DNA of 64,000 nt from Rhodamnia argentea (taxonomy: Eukaryota > Streptophyta > Magnoliopsida > Myrtales > Myrtaceae). The translations under genes and the position numbers were made by a program. The DNA lies in assembly GCF_020921035.1 (NCBI RefSeq), contig NC_063158.1, positions 26,646,962 through 26,710,961 of the forward strand, in the 5' to 3' direction. Below the pieces are notes generated by a model. The model had not been told where the DNA came from and searched no databases. It saw only the letters and a list, made by a program, of their open reading frames with translations. Positions 11,175 to 31,135 of the stretch are shown piece by piece. The number at the start of each line of letters is the position of its first letter. Within the stretch, counting starts at the first letter, position 1.

Positions 11175-12296
11175 TCACTCCTCGCTACGAAGAATTTCGA
11201 TTACTTTTTGGTGGATTCTCATATGAGAACGAGACCTTCTTATATTATACGTACTCCTTTTTCTTTTTTTTTTCGCCTCTCTAATCGATTATAAGTAGAG
11301 TAATTTTCGGAGCGAAAAAAAAAATTCTGCCCGCAAGTGATTTTATATACTTTTAAAAAGAAAACTATAATTCTCAAATTAAGGACGAAAGCAAAGCCGA
11401 CGGCACGTCACTTTTCAACGACTAACTTGAGGCTTTTGTCTGCAAGTGCAACCAAAGAAAGGTGGAATACTGTCTTGGACAATAATGAAAATCGTGGAGC
11501 TGTTTTTGTGTATGTGGGCATTAGCCCTTCTTCATCTTAGCATACCAACTCATGTTCCACGCAATGCGGTGCCTTGTTAACGATACAGAGATAATGGATT
11601 GCCTTGATAATCTTCGCGAAACGGCAAAACCGGATCGACGAAAGGCATGGAGCCTATAGATGCCAATCGATAGCAATCCGGCATCACTCGCTTTGGTGGC
11701 GGACTTAGGAATGCTGCCTGCAAGTGCTTGGCGGTTACAACATAATCAAAATTCGCCGTCGGTATTCGATTGTACTGGACGATATTTAGACTAACTATTG
11801 TCGTGCTTTAACGACGAATTTTTTCACGGAATCGAAATAGCTACGTGACCCCAAGGGCGAATTCATTGGTGCTCATACGAAAGTGTGTGATTTGACAAGA
11901 AAAAAAAGTACGAAAACAATCTTAGATTTGGATCTAATTCGTGGCAATGTTTATTAAGCCGACCCATGTCCATGTTCGGGCCCGGTTCGACTCGAGAAGT
12001 GAAGACCGTCCGATGATTTACTGAGACGCGAGCATACAGCCCGGGTCAATGCTCCTTTTGACATGCGCAACGCTAGCGCGTCCCCTTCAAGAGCCTGCGG
12101 ATCTTATAAAGGCCGACTTTTTACTGGTAAAAAGATTATCCAAAATCCAAGAAAATAAAATCCCGATTTCAGCGCCCAAAAGTAATTTTTTTTTAAATTT
12201 TGCTAATTCTGCTTAAAGCACTAATGAATAATGATTAAATAATAATAAGAAATGAAAAAGGGGGAAAATACAGAGCACGACGACCTGTTTTGAATA
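11175..12296. other. Intergenic, promoter side of the Raf-like kinase
   Basis: AT-rich DNA with no supported gene. A TATAAA at 12105-12110 is a possible TATA box for the plus-strand kinase gene, but no transcript start can be confirmed. Confidence 0.35.
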
Positions 12297-13567
12297 GTGG
12301 GAGATAAAACAGAGATGCAATTCAAGAAAATAAGAAAGCAAAGAAGAGAGAGAGAGAGAAATTTAGAAGAGAAAGGCAGAAGAGAGCTTTCCCATTGCCA
12401 GTCTCACACTGCAACAGCGCCCACCACCCCCCCTGTTCTTGAATTGGAGTTTGGGATGACGGGATCAATCCGCCAGATGGCTGGGTTTCTCTCCGGTAAT
12501 TTCATGATTTCCCAATCCGATTCGTCCTCCCGTTGACCAAGTTTGAATTTTTAAGCTGCTTTGAGCTCGATCTGTTGTTCCCTTTGCTGGGTCTTGGACC
12601 AGTGTGGTTGCGGAATTCTCGGGTTGCTAATTGGGTGTGTGGGTTGAAGTTTTAGAGCTCCGCTTACGGAAGTCGCGCGCCCGATTGTCATTTCTCGTTG
12701 TTGAGTGAGCTATGATGGGTGTACGTCGAGTCAAATCCTTTCCGATTTGGAGGATCGTCTCGCGGGGTTTTAGTTTTCGGTTTACAGCTCCTTTGTTTAG
12801 TGGCGATTGACGTTGGATGATGAACTGTTGGGCTTTTACCGAGACTTTTATTGGGATCGGTCGTGAAATTTACCCTTTTGTCTGTATTTGAAATTTTTTG
12901 TTCTACGTCTTTTTGTTCGACCCATGTCAGATGATTCGAGGATCCATGATCTTTGGCTTGATGTTACGGTTCTTCTGTGAAACTTAGTCCGTAATATTAG
13001 TCGTATAAGGTGTCTTTTTGTTTTGGTTGGATCCGACACTTCATGATCTCGTGCCTTGGAAAATGATCATTCGAATTAGAGGCTCACTGGAATGAAATAC
13101 CAGTTTGAGGTGGCTCTTGCCCAAACCAGTTATAGAAGATGTACACTACGAAGGATGAGTTTATGATTTTCAGTTGAATATTTTGGTATAAGCCCGTTGT
13201 TATCTTTTAGAACTCGCTTCGGAGTAGCAGCTGTTTTGTTTATTTTGCACCATCTTTTTAAGATTCGATAAACCATTTAAGGAGCTTTTTGTCTTTACGG
13301 GATTAGTAAACACTTTGCTTTCTCGAGTTTATTTTCCTTTATTTTTTTTTTTTGAGCTAAAAACTGAAACGGTTATTCTCCATTGGATCTCAAGATTTAG
13401 TGCAAGCTTCAGTACCTTGTGAAATTCCATTAAACCTTGGTGTGAGAAGTAGGCTGTCTAAAATATGCATTGCACTTAGCTGGATCTGAAATTCTTCTTT
13501 ATATGTGCTAATAGATATGAATGTCAGGAGTCTGGCTTTGGATACTCCCCTAGTATAGTTGAGTTGA
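12297..13567 (+). other. Probable 5' leader and leader intron of the Raf-like kinase
   Basis: A purine-rich stretch with a short GA repeat (about 12345-12360) followed by TCTCCGGTAATTT (donor-like GT at 12496) and, before the start codon, an acceptor-like ATGTCAG at about 13522. An in-frame TGA sits directly before the ATG, so the coding region does not extend into this part. Exact leader borders are inference. Confidence 0.4.
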
Positions 13568-20875
<7,308 letters not shown>

Positions 20876-21666
20876 TGGATCTCAAAGATTGAAAAGCCTG
20901 GCCTTGCTTCTTTTTGGTTGTTACCATTATTAATCACCATTGGTAATGCCACGAGCTGTTTATAGTGGGGTTTCTACAGAGAAGTGTGTATTGTAAGGAA
21001 AGCGGAGATGGCCTTTGTTCAAAATGCCAGACTCTCTTAGGTATTAAAGGTGTGTGTGCATGGTGTGAATGTGTAATTAGACTATGGAGAAACCATTCTC
21101 CGTACAACTATTATTTGTGTTTATAGTAAGTACAGTTGTCAATAAAACTATACCCATTTTGCTTTTAACCCTCTCGGTTTCTGTCCTTGTTACTGCAACC
21201 GTGATGCTGCACTTTCATTGCAAGTTTTATTGAAGGCAGTGGTATTGCTAGTCTGAGACAAAAAAACAATCACCATCTCAATCAACAGGGATAGTGCATT
21301 TCCAAAATGCATTTATTAGCTTTTGTTCCTTGCATTTTCATACCGTCTCTGACCCACCTAATCGAGAAAAAGTCTTCCAGGACGCGGCAATCTTCAATCG
21401 CAATAGACAAATTGGTTTGAGTTTTATCTTGCATGTAAGCAAACTTGTCTTCTATACAGACATAACTCTGGATGGCAAATACAATGTTTGGTGAGCCCTT
21501 GACTGTGAAAAATCATTACACGGTTGAGCATATTTAATGAAACTAAGGTGGTAATTGGTCCAAACAGCAGGCATGGATATGCTGGAAATGCTTGTTGGCG
21601 TTGAGTTCACTATCTGGTTCTAGCCAAAACATGTGTTAATTTACCCATCAAATTGCAAAAGAACTA
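20876..21666. other. Convergent 3' region between Raf-like kinase and KUP gene
   Basis: Holds both 3' UTRs. AATAAA at 21141-21146 (plus) is a candidate poly(A) signal for the kinase. TTTATT at 21312-21317 is the minus-strand AATAAA candidate for the transporter. If both are used the transcripts end within about 170 bp of each other without overlapping much. Confidence 0.5.
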
Positions 21667-24600
21667 TTATACATAAAATATCTGCCCAACATTCAAGAGA
21701 CTCTCATGAGGGACATTAAAAATTGCACTATTTTCCCTGCATATCTTCCTGAGGAAAGCATATATATAATCAACAGCAATCTTCTTGTAGAATCTTGATT
21801 CCCTGCTCGCTCTCACAACTGTATTGCCCAATATGTGCACCACCCCTGCATCTCTACACCTATTCAAAAACTCTAATTCATCAGTTTCAGTTTGGTTGCC
21901 CGCCTGTCTGGATGAATTCGTCATGCTATTCCGACATGACAGGGGAGATTTTGCTGGCATGATGGAGTCCATCGATGAAATTGTGAGGTCCACATCGGAA
22001 GTAGTAGCTTTGCTGTTCTTAGACATAAGGGCATCTCTTGATTTCTCAGTTTGCATACCATATATGCTATACTCCTCAGAGTCCGAACACCCTTCCATCA
22101 TGGACTCGAGCCGAACGAAGAGAAAAAGACTATCAAAGAGCTTCTTCTCAAAATCATCGTCTTTCTTATGAAGGTCTTTGTATCCGTACCTTGCAACACA
22201 GCGGAACATGTGAAAATTCTTGGGTCCGATCCGCTTCACGAGGAACCTCTCTTCTTCAGGAACGATGTACACTGGAAGATATTTAACACAGACAAAAACT
22301 ACAGCAGAATGCATGGCTGGAAGGTTGGTGATGAAGTGGGAAAAGATGCGAGGCACCCCACGTGCAAGTTCTGTGTACACAAGCCCAATGCCGGGGACTC
22401 GAACCAGTCCTAAGCTGGGGCCCAGCCCAAGAATCCAGGCCATCGAAACCCGACTATGCACCTCGAACTCATATCGCTTCACCGTGCCATAGTGCCAAAC
22501 ATACATGATCAGAAGAAATGCCGCCGCAATAACTAGTGGAACCCACCCACCCTGATTTACTTTGAAGAGCACGGAGGAGAAGTATGTACACTCGACTATT
22601 AGTGACAGGCCAGTGAAAAGTAGGACGAGAAGCCAATGGCAGTGCCACACTAAAATCATAATCAAAACCATGAGGGCTGTGGTTGCCAGCATAACTATTA
22701 CAACGGCCGTCCCTGTCATGGAAATTGAAATAGATATTAGGAGATACAAGGTTGATGCAGGCAATCAAATATCAATAACATTACGTTCAAAGAGATTGTG
22801 TAGCTCCTCCCACAGAAATTGCCGCACTAGGACCACTTGACCATCACTACATTCACCCAAGCAAGGTCAGTTATTAATAATAAGGATGGGACAGAAAAGG
22901 GCTATGAGACTAGGCTCCGGATATCGTTTTTCAGTAGCTTGCGGGCCCAATTTATAGCTTTGGCGTGCTAAGGAACACTTAAAAGGGTGACCAGACTACT
23001 CTTCCAGTCTTATACCCAGGACGATGCTCCTATGTCTTTCTTTCTGGTTTTACTTCCAGGGCAGCATTATTAAATTCTACAAGACTAAAAACCTAAACAA
23101 GAGATAAATTGAGGTTTTGTTATGCAGATCGATGACACATCTGGGTATTTGACAAAAGAAACTATTTGGTTAAAGGGAAGACTTACCATATGCATTCCCA
23201 ATTTGACTTTGGTTTTCGAAGCCAGCAGTGACGGCAATGCAGAGGATCATCAAAATCCAGTTTATATCAGGAATATATATCTGTCCGAGAAAATTCTTTG
23301 ATGTATGTATGACTTTGACCCTAGGAAAGCAGCCAAGTGCAAGTGCCTGCTTGATTATCGAGAACGTAGCAGAAATCGTGGCCTGGCTGGCAACTATAGC
23401 AGCTAAAGTTGCAACGACGAATACTGGCCAGTATATGCTATCTGTAAGATTAAGAAGTCATCAGCCTACATGGGGATAAGTTTGCTTCCCAAGTATACAT
23501 CGTAAATAAGAATATTTGCAGGTGCACCACCTTTGCATGAATCAAATATACTATTTGCCAACGTAAAGAAATTCCGAAAATCTTGACATGCATAAAAGAG
23601 GAGTGCAGTTTTGTAGATGATAAGCTTCCACTAGAACGTGATTTAAACAGAACACAAACGAGAAGGACCTTTGGCATTACAGCAGCAACATGATCCAATC
23701 AATACATAAACTCTATAGATGCATAAAAGAGGAGTGCAGTTTTAAAACAGATAAGCTTCCACTAGACTGTGATTTAAACAATACACAAACACAATTCAAA
23801 GCATCGAGAATGAAATGGTTTATTAAAAGGTATCTCCTCGACACCAAGTTGCTACACCCATAAATGCCTTGGGGGCTCGCAACACACCAGACCCAGGACG
23901 ATACCCTGGGCACTACACTGAAACATGATCCAAACAATACATAAACTCTCTTCCAATCGGCCATAAATGTGTAGAAAAATGACTTTTGCGGATATGCACA
24001 TTTCCATGCCTTGTGTCTCACTTCTATGCTTCAGGGATTTAGTTAAGCAAATGTTTTGTATCTTAACCTCCAGAAAATGGCTCCACTGATCATACAATCG
24101 TCACCACTTCCTTTTTAGAAAGCAAAAATAAGTCCACTTGGAAAAATATCAAACGAAAGAAAGCTATCAGTTCAGTTCAGGAAGTGAACTAAGTGGAAGA
24201 CACACTAACCAACTCCTATGTGGTGATTAAGGCCATTTATAGATAAGTTTTCCTCCACTATCACTGGTTCAAACAATAGTCAAAAAGCAACACCTCGGTA
24301 AGTACACAGGTATGAGAGGAGAGTAATTAAAAAAGAATCATGTGCATCTTTTCGTTTAATCTTTATTTGTCCCCCATCATAAAGTGGTGTCAGATGCATA
24401 ACCTCTGATGTGGTAAGACCATCTAAATAGCTAATACATATACACTATCAATACTGATGGGACCAGCATTATCCTTGTTTAGAGATATCATTTCTTAATT
24501 ACTGAAAAATCTATAGAGATAATACATAAGTTGATTGGTTTTGAGAAATTGTAATTAAATCATGTTTGACCTGCTATCAAATTAAACTTTAGTTCAGAGG

Positions 24601-27391
24601 CACCCAAAAGGAGGACTCTTTGATTGACAGTCCTCTTTTGCATGAAGTTATAAAGCCAGAGAAAACTTTGATAGGACAAACAAGCTAAATCAACAAATAG
24701 ATCAAAACTGAACAAAAACCTGGGATAGATCGATAAAATGCATCAACCACATGGTCCTTGTTCATCATAAGATAGGCCGCTTGCCCAGAATAGGCTAAAA
24801 GAAGGGAAGGAAAGACAACTACTGTAAAAGCAATCTGTACGGCCAAAACTGGAAAATGGCCAAGATCAGCGAAAAGAGCCTCAGTCCCTGCAAGTTAACC
24901 ACAAAAAGGATTAGCACGATTCCACTAAAACCTTTTTCGTTTCTTTTTTTTTTTCTTTGAGAAAGGAGTAAATCCAACCTGTGATACAGAGCATGAGACC
25001 TCCGAGTGAGGTAAAACGATCTTTCCCTCCACGTTTCAGGTATCGATATATGTACACAGGAGAAAAAGCCCGAAGAACACCCTTATCATATTTCCAAATG
25101 TTATAGATACCAATTCCTCCAATTAAGAGGAACCAAAGTAGCACAATGGGTGCAAAGAGCCAACTAACTCTATCCGTTCCATAGTGTTGCATGCTGAAAA
25201 AACACACTAACACTAGCACAGCGACAACCACGACTACTTCTGCACCAGAGGAAAAGAACTCAGTGATTGAATAGAAATAATATAGGTTCTTATCTGCCAA
25301 AAAGTTCAGATTCTCAGGGAAATACTCACTGCTACTAACATCGGGATGGGCTACCTTGATTCCTCCAGCCGCAGAAAGAACTATTCCATATTGTATTGTT
25401 AGAAAAATCTCAATCAAATAAAAGCGAAATGAAGAGAAAAAAATGACACCAAAAAACATTACTGCTTACCAAAAAAAAATTGTTCACGAAAAAACAAAAG
25501 CATCTATGACAAAAAAGAGGCAGGGTGAAAAGAAATTAAAAATGGAAAATTCTTAGTGACAATTGTCCTATCCATCCATCCCTCAGCAAGCAATTTGCAG
25601 TTTTCTCCATTTAAATGCATCTCATCAAAAGTACGAGAATTTACGCATCCAGGCTGATTTCATTTTTTGCTTGAAAGAGCACATGGGATTTCAGTCACTC
25701 ACATGGACCATCTCTACTCAAATTTCCACCAAAGATTTGCTGATACCAACAACAGTCACCTGATTGACAATATCGATGGACTGGGCATGGACAGTGCATC
25801 ATCAAGAAAGACTGACATTGGTATTCTACAGATTCTGAGGATTTTAGAGATCTCTTAGGATTGTTCTTGAAGAATAACATGGGCAAAGCTACAACCTAAA
25901 AGGCTTCATGCAAGAATCTAGTTGCGGCACTGACTCTTCAGGTCAACTTCTTGTTATGCCTCAAAAACAAACAACAGGCACCTCAGTTTCTCATCCAGGG
26001 GTCACATATTGTCGTTGCTATTGACTAAACAAACATAATATGCTACTCCTAATGATTTGGTCGATAACCAATATCGACAGGAAGAGACATTTATTAAGCA
26101 GGGAAATCAGATGCACAAGGTATAGCTGACATCTAAATAAAGTTATGAATAATTGGCACCTGATATAGCTGGAGTAAGAATTCCATCCCCAATCACCATG
26201 CATGTCCCGACAAGGACGAGAATAAGTAAAGCATTCTTCCTTGAAGGACGTCTTTCCAACCAATTCTTGGTCTTTGCCGCAAATGACTGTTCATGGAATG
26301 TGGAACGACTGTAAGTCGTCAGCTCCTCATCAGTTCGATGTTGGTTGGGAATAGTTTTTATGTTCGCATGTCGACAAAGCAAGGAGTAAAGAGCAAATGT
26401 TCCACCTATGCCATTAGGACGAAAGTTACGCTTGACAAATCCTACGAGTAAAACCTATATCACAAGCAAAGGCATTTACAATTTTGGCTGATGAAGGTCC
26501 ATATAAAAATTTTGGCTGAGCCTCTCAATGTTGCTAGAAGAATTTGATCATGCAAAAGAAACAAAAGCCACTGATTTACGGACTGAGACTCTTTCATCAA
26601 TGTAAAGTGTAGGCTAACATTTCATGCATCTGAGAAATCCCTAGAAGTTACACGAAGAAAAATTGAAGGGGTAAGTACAGAAGGGATATAAGTTTACCTT
26701 GACCATTGTCATTAGCTCTACAGACGACAAATACATATTTGAGAAGTGGGATAAGCGTCAGGGAGTATATAATTAGAGAAAGAGCTCCAATAACATCCTC
26801 CGGATCTGTAACCCCCCGCGGGAATGTATTATAGAAGACATATAAAGGAGACGTGCCCAAGTCTCCATAAACAACTCCAAGACTCTGGAATGAAAGCCGA
26901 AGAAGCAACAGAGCAGAAAATTTCTGAAAAGAAGAAAGTATTGAGCACACAGTTAGCGTTGAATGATTATTAGCCCCTAACCATTTTCAGGTCACCAAAT
27001 ATACCAGGTCATTAGTAGTACCTACCGAATGTAATGTAAAAGCACAATTACGAAGTACTAGAGCCATAACACATTGCAAATATTGACATAGGGCCATAAC
27101 AAATTGTACAGAGGACACGGAGTCCACGATCTGAAACTTCACTTTTAATGAATTAGCAGTAACTTAAGCTTTACCAGAATACAAATTCACCGCCTCATAA
27201 AGAAGGTTAGAATGCTCAAACTCGGCTTATGCGAAAAAGAAAGAAGAAGAAGAGAGAATCAATACCTTCTCTCTGTACATGTTTCTCAGCCTACCAGCCT
27301 CCTCATCCATGGGCTGATCAAGCTTCTGATCCAAAACCCACATACTTCCCCTGTTATCACTCTCTTCATCAATTTCAGCTCCTGAATCCAT
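21667..27391 (-). CDS. KUP10/KUP11: KUP/HAK/KT potassium transporter, KUP10/KUP11 type, 8 exons
   Basis: Membrane K+ uptake permease of the KUP/HAK/KT family, 792 aa, about 12 membrane spans. Minus-strand exons: 27266-27391, 26698-26923, 26160-26405, 25330-25380, 24979-25239, 24720-24887, 23187-23441, 21667-22712. The start is firm: an in-frame TGA lies two codons before the ATG. The N-terminus ([20 protein letters not shown]) is typical of the KUP10/KUP11 subgroup. The family signature [13 protein letters not shown] is at about 58-70, followed by [23 protein letters not shown] and [12 protein letters not shown]. The C-terminal cytosolic part contains GNTVVRAS and ends [11 protein letters not shown]. 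Intron 4 (25240-25329, GTGAGT...GTGCAG) is 90 nt without a stop, so a naive frame shows a 30-residue insertion. Removing it restores DVSS-KVVVVVAV, as in the family. Confidence 0.96.
23590..23951. repeat. Imperfect tandem duplication inside KUP intron 6
   Basis: Copy 1 (23590-23720) and copy 2 (23721-23951) both begin GCATAAAAGAGGAGTGCAGT, continue with GATAAGCTTCCACTAGA, and end with ACATGATCCAA and ATACATAAACTCT. Copy 2 carries about 100 extra bases in its middle. The duplication is intronic and does not touch a splice site. Confidence 0.8.
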
Positions 27392-29090
27392 GTCTCAAAC
27401 CGATTTCATACAGTCAATTTTGCCTCTTTCCACTCCAATCACTTCTTCAAATACACGGGCAATTATGGCAACCAACCAAATCCAAGCATCTAAAACTAAA
27501 AACCAGGCCAACTGGAATGTAGAAGCTCGATTAATCACTTAGGTTTAATGCTAGAATTGAAACACCCACCACACGCAATGTAGTAACCGTGGCTTGAACT
27601 GAGCATCAGTTCTCCATTAATTTGGAGAATAGCAGGACACCGCATGTGAACAATTGGAGAGCTAATAAAAGTGGAAGATTCAAGTTGTATCGAAGACCCA
27701 CCAAAGAAATCAACATAGAAGGAAGGTCAAAACTCAAAAGGGCCCAACAGACTGATCAAGAAAAGATAAAGCAGGCATGCAAAACCTCAAACCCCGGAAC
27801 AATAAACCCATAAAGGCAAGAAAAAGAGGGGAGAAAAAGATTGCTCGTTTGGATAAAAATAAACAACCAAGCGATCAGCTTGACCCCTCAGTCACTGGAT
27901 CAAAAAAGAAGAAGAAGAAAAACCAGCTTTACTACATTTCAAACGTACCCAAAAAGAATCAGATTTCAGGAAAAAAAAAATCAAGAAAAAACAGATAGAC
28001 AGTAAAGTAAAGCTCGGACGCTTCACTTGCAAAAACCCATAAAAAAAAATTTCCCCGGAAAGAGTTGACAGAACTTGGCGGACAAAGACTGAATCAGGCA
28101 GACGAAGAAGCTGGAGAGACAGAGAGAGGTGCGGAAGAAGAAAAAGAAGGTTCTTTATCATTTCCCTGGAAGAGTTTCGTAGTTTTGGTGATGCCCCGTT
28201 GGATATATGTGCACAATAATAGGAATTGAATAATAAACAATCTCATCTACACAACGTCTTGTTGCTATAGGCTGGGGGATTTTTTTTTTTTTGGGTTGGT
28301 GGTGTCGAAAGGCTGGGGAATTCATTGGGGTGCTAGCATATGGGGAAGGTGATGAGCTATTTTTCTGCTTTTTCTGGGTAATGGTCCGTTCACTGATGGA
28401 AACACGTACACTTGATTCTAAAAGTTCCCCTGTTTTCCCCTGTTTTCCAAGGGTGACTAAGACTATTTTGGAATGTAGCTAATTAAAGGGAAGTCATAGT
28501 ATTTACGTATAAGATGTTTTCGCCAATAACAAACACGAAATATCTCCTTTTTCTTTCAAAACCTTAGAGGGAAAACTATCCATATATTTTCATCACAGAT
28601 TTATTTCGTGCGAACAACTCTAGAAAAAAAGAGTAGAGAATATGTAATATAGGTTGAGATATGCGCATACGTGTATAATAATTGCTTAACGACCCTGTAA
28701 TGATATCCATATTCTATTACACACCTGCTCCCCTGTTTTTTGAAATATTTTCAATGTCTTATCCTCTTCGAATTAAAAAACTTCATACCACTTGTCCAGG
28801 GTAATCTTCTTAATTTATTATAGGAACTTCGCAAACATTAAAACCGAGATTATAAAATGCAGATATGAGGTGCTCCTACGTCGGTTTGATTTCAACTCGA
28901 ATGAGGTAAGACGGTGCCAAGGAGCAAGCACAGGCTGTTCAAAAACTATCTTAATCGTGCTCCAAATTTTGCATCCGAAAGTCAACGACGTGTGAAACAG
29001 TTGACTGGGCTTGAGGTTGTGACAACCCTCTGGTCCGCGCACGTGCTTATCGTTTTGATTACAAGGGTTGGCATGATGGTTGTTGTGTGT

Positions 29091-29135
29091 GGGGGGGGAG
29101 TGGGGGGGAGGGGAGGGGGTTGTGGCGTGGGGGGG
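29091..29135 (+). repeat. G-rich, potential G-quadruplex tract
   Basis: Runs of eight, seven, four, five and seven G separated by 1-10 bases, the strongest G-run cluster of the window. It lies in intergenic DNA about 2 kb upstream of SDRB. Confidence 0.7.
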
Positions 29136-29464
29136 AAATGAACTTTAGCTGCAGGACTTCATTGTATCCCATCCACGACGAACGTGGGACGCTCCTAAGA
29201 AGTGGAGTCTTCATCATCCGTGCGGTGCATCTGCTGTCTTCTTTGGTTCCACTTTTCAGCAACTTTTTGGGGGATGCAAAGGGTCCTTGTCTGATGGGGC
29301 GACAGTTGTTGCCGCGACATCTCTCTATCCACTTGGTCTCTATCCTGTCGGCGTCGGTCGCCGTTGAAGATAAATCGAACCTCTCGAACAGAAAAATCAA
29401 GTTTCAACTGACGCCATCACAGACACATAAAGGGGGGCAGTGGTTGCGTTATCTACTAACGCAT

Positions 29465-29625
29465 CGTTGGAGTGTGGTTCATACTTCCTATCGACGGAAG
29501 GTACGAAGATCCGGGAGATCGCCTCGGCAGAGGTTCAAGGGTTGTCTCGACGTGACTTGCAGGGGGTAGCGCCTCGGGATGCTAGAGGATTTTTTTATAA
29601 TTTGAGTATGTATTTTATTGGTAGT
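29465..29625 (+). repeat. Repeat-like fragment, relative at 37285-37400
   Basis: TTGGAGTGTGGTTCATACTT and TATCGACGGAA here correspond to TTGGAATGTGGTTTATACTT and AATCGACAGAA at 37285. Further on, GTAGCGCC...GGATGCTAGAGGATTTTT corresponds to ACAGCGCC...GGATACCATAGGGTTTTT. This shows shared ancestry of two dispersed copies; the element class is unknown. Confidence 0.55.
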
Positions 29626-31135
29626 CCGGGTACGTATTCATGGATAGCCAATTGCTGATATATACAATCTTTTTCTCTTGTAATTGAGAGTTGTAACATA
29701 GAAATTAGATGTGCTAATTATAATAGAATCTTTTAACGGATGTAACTTTAGACTAATGATCAATCAGGGTAAACCAATCCTCACACTCATGCTTGAAACA
29801 TGAATGGAGTAGATGGTTGACCTCACTCCTGAGGTGTGGTATGTGGGCTATTCCCAAGAACTATGTCGATCTTGTGGCGGTAGAATTCTACATTACAGAG
29901 CTACTTCTGGTTGAAGCGAAACCATTTCAACAGCAAAAGATTAGCTTTTTTCTTTTCTGTTTAATTTCAGATGTCCATGCTCTCCATTAATGCACAACAT
30001 ATGTTGCCCACCAACTTTTCATTCTGTCGAATAGTAATAATTGTTACCTATATTTCCCAAAAGGAGCATGTGCTAGATTAATAATGTGTGTAGCTGAAGT
30101 TCAATCACTGAATTTCCGGCAGCAAAATTCTCCCTACATTATGAAGATGGCCTATTGCTTGTCTTATAACGTGACATCCATGGTGGTTGATAAAAAAAGA
30201 AAAGAGAAAAAAGTAGGACCTATCTCCACAAGAAGGAATATTCCGCGCATAACACATCTAAAGATCATACTATAGTATTCTTACAAAAAAAAAAAAATTG
30301 TCTAAAGCCATAGTAATCAATGCCTCTTTCATTTGCCATTCTACCTAAAGTAAGTTTACTCTTCCTACTTAGCTGATGTCGAGGTTGCTGTTTCGTCTCT
30401 TGCAAAGATTAGGATTAGGCGGATGGCATCCCAGTGGCTGCTGGAGATGGAACTGAAGTCCACGTTGGTGGTTGGTGGGGTGCTGTAGCACCTCAGTAAT
30501 GGAATTCAGCAGAGTTTGATTTGTCTTAAAAAAATGAAAGGAACGTCCTTCCAAATCTCTGTTGGAAGAGGCAACGCATGATCGAGCATGAATATGAATG
30601 GAATCTAAGGATGAAGAATTTGGAATGGATTTTGGCACGTCCGACACTCACCTATATTCTTGATGATAAAAGTTTTTTTTCTTTGATGAATTCTGCATGA
30701 ACATTGTTCTTATGCGAGAACGATCCCTTTCGACCCTTTTCACGAGTAGGAAAATCGATTCAAAAGATGCTCGTTTTCGAGATTGGAGATGGGCTCTGAA
30801 TCCGAATCGACTCACATGGAGACCGATTCAAGAACCGCTTCTCGAACAGGACAAGCTCGGTGGGTCTTTGCACGCTTCGGAATTGACCGAAACAGCATAT
30901 ACCATTTGATTTTGGTGGAGCGAAAGTCAAGGAACAGGACGGCCGGACGTCTCTCCAATCCTGTCCTGTCCTGTAGTAGCCCAAAAAGAATCGCCCCATC
31001 CAGCTGTTTCCGGTCGACCCACGATTCTTGCCCGATCCGGCGACAGACAAACGCCATCTTCCTACTGGGATCGTTCTTCTTTCGTCCCTGTTCATCGTCT
31101 TCTCCGAGCGTCGCAGGAGAAAAGGGGTGTTCCAT

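Larger units (their letters stand above)
27392..31135. other. Intergenic between KUP and SDRB (divergent promoters)
   Basis: 27392-28160 is probably the KUP 5' leader with a leader intron (CT-rich on the minus strand near 28100-28160). From 28.2 to 30.7 kb the DNA is AT-rich with a G-rich tract at 29.1 kb and a repeat-like fragment at 29.5 kb. Short open frames here (for example 29059-29400 minus, 30760-31431 minus) have no family match and the last is the antisense of SDRB exon 1. About 30.7-31.1 kb is the SDRB promoter and leader. Confidence 0.5.

Noticed and set aside
24911-25459. Single long KUP frame with extra N-terminal residues and a 30-residue insertion
   Set aside because: The upstream part is intron, and the insertion is a GT-AG intron of 90 nt. 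The exon pair 25330-25380 and 24979-25239 restores the family sequence.
29059-29569. Overlapping frames of 113 and 160 codons on opposite strands
   Set aside because: They run through the G-rich tract and a dispersed repeat; neither has a recognisable motif.
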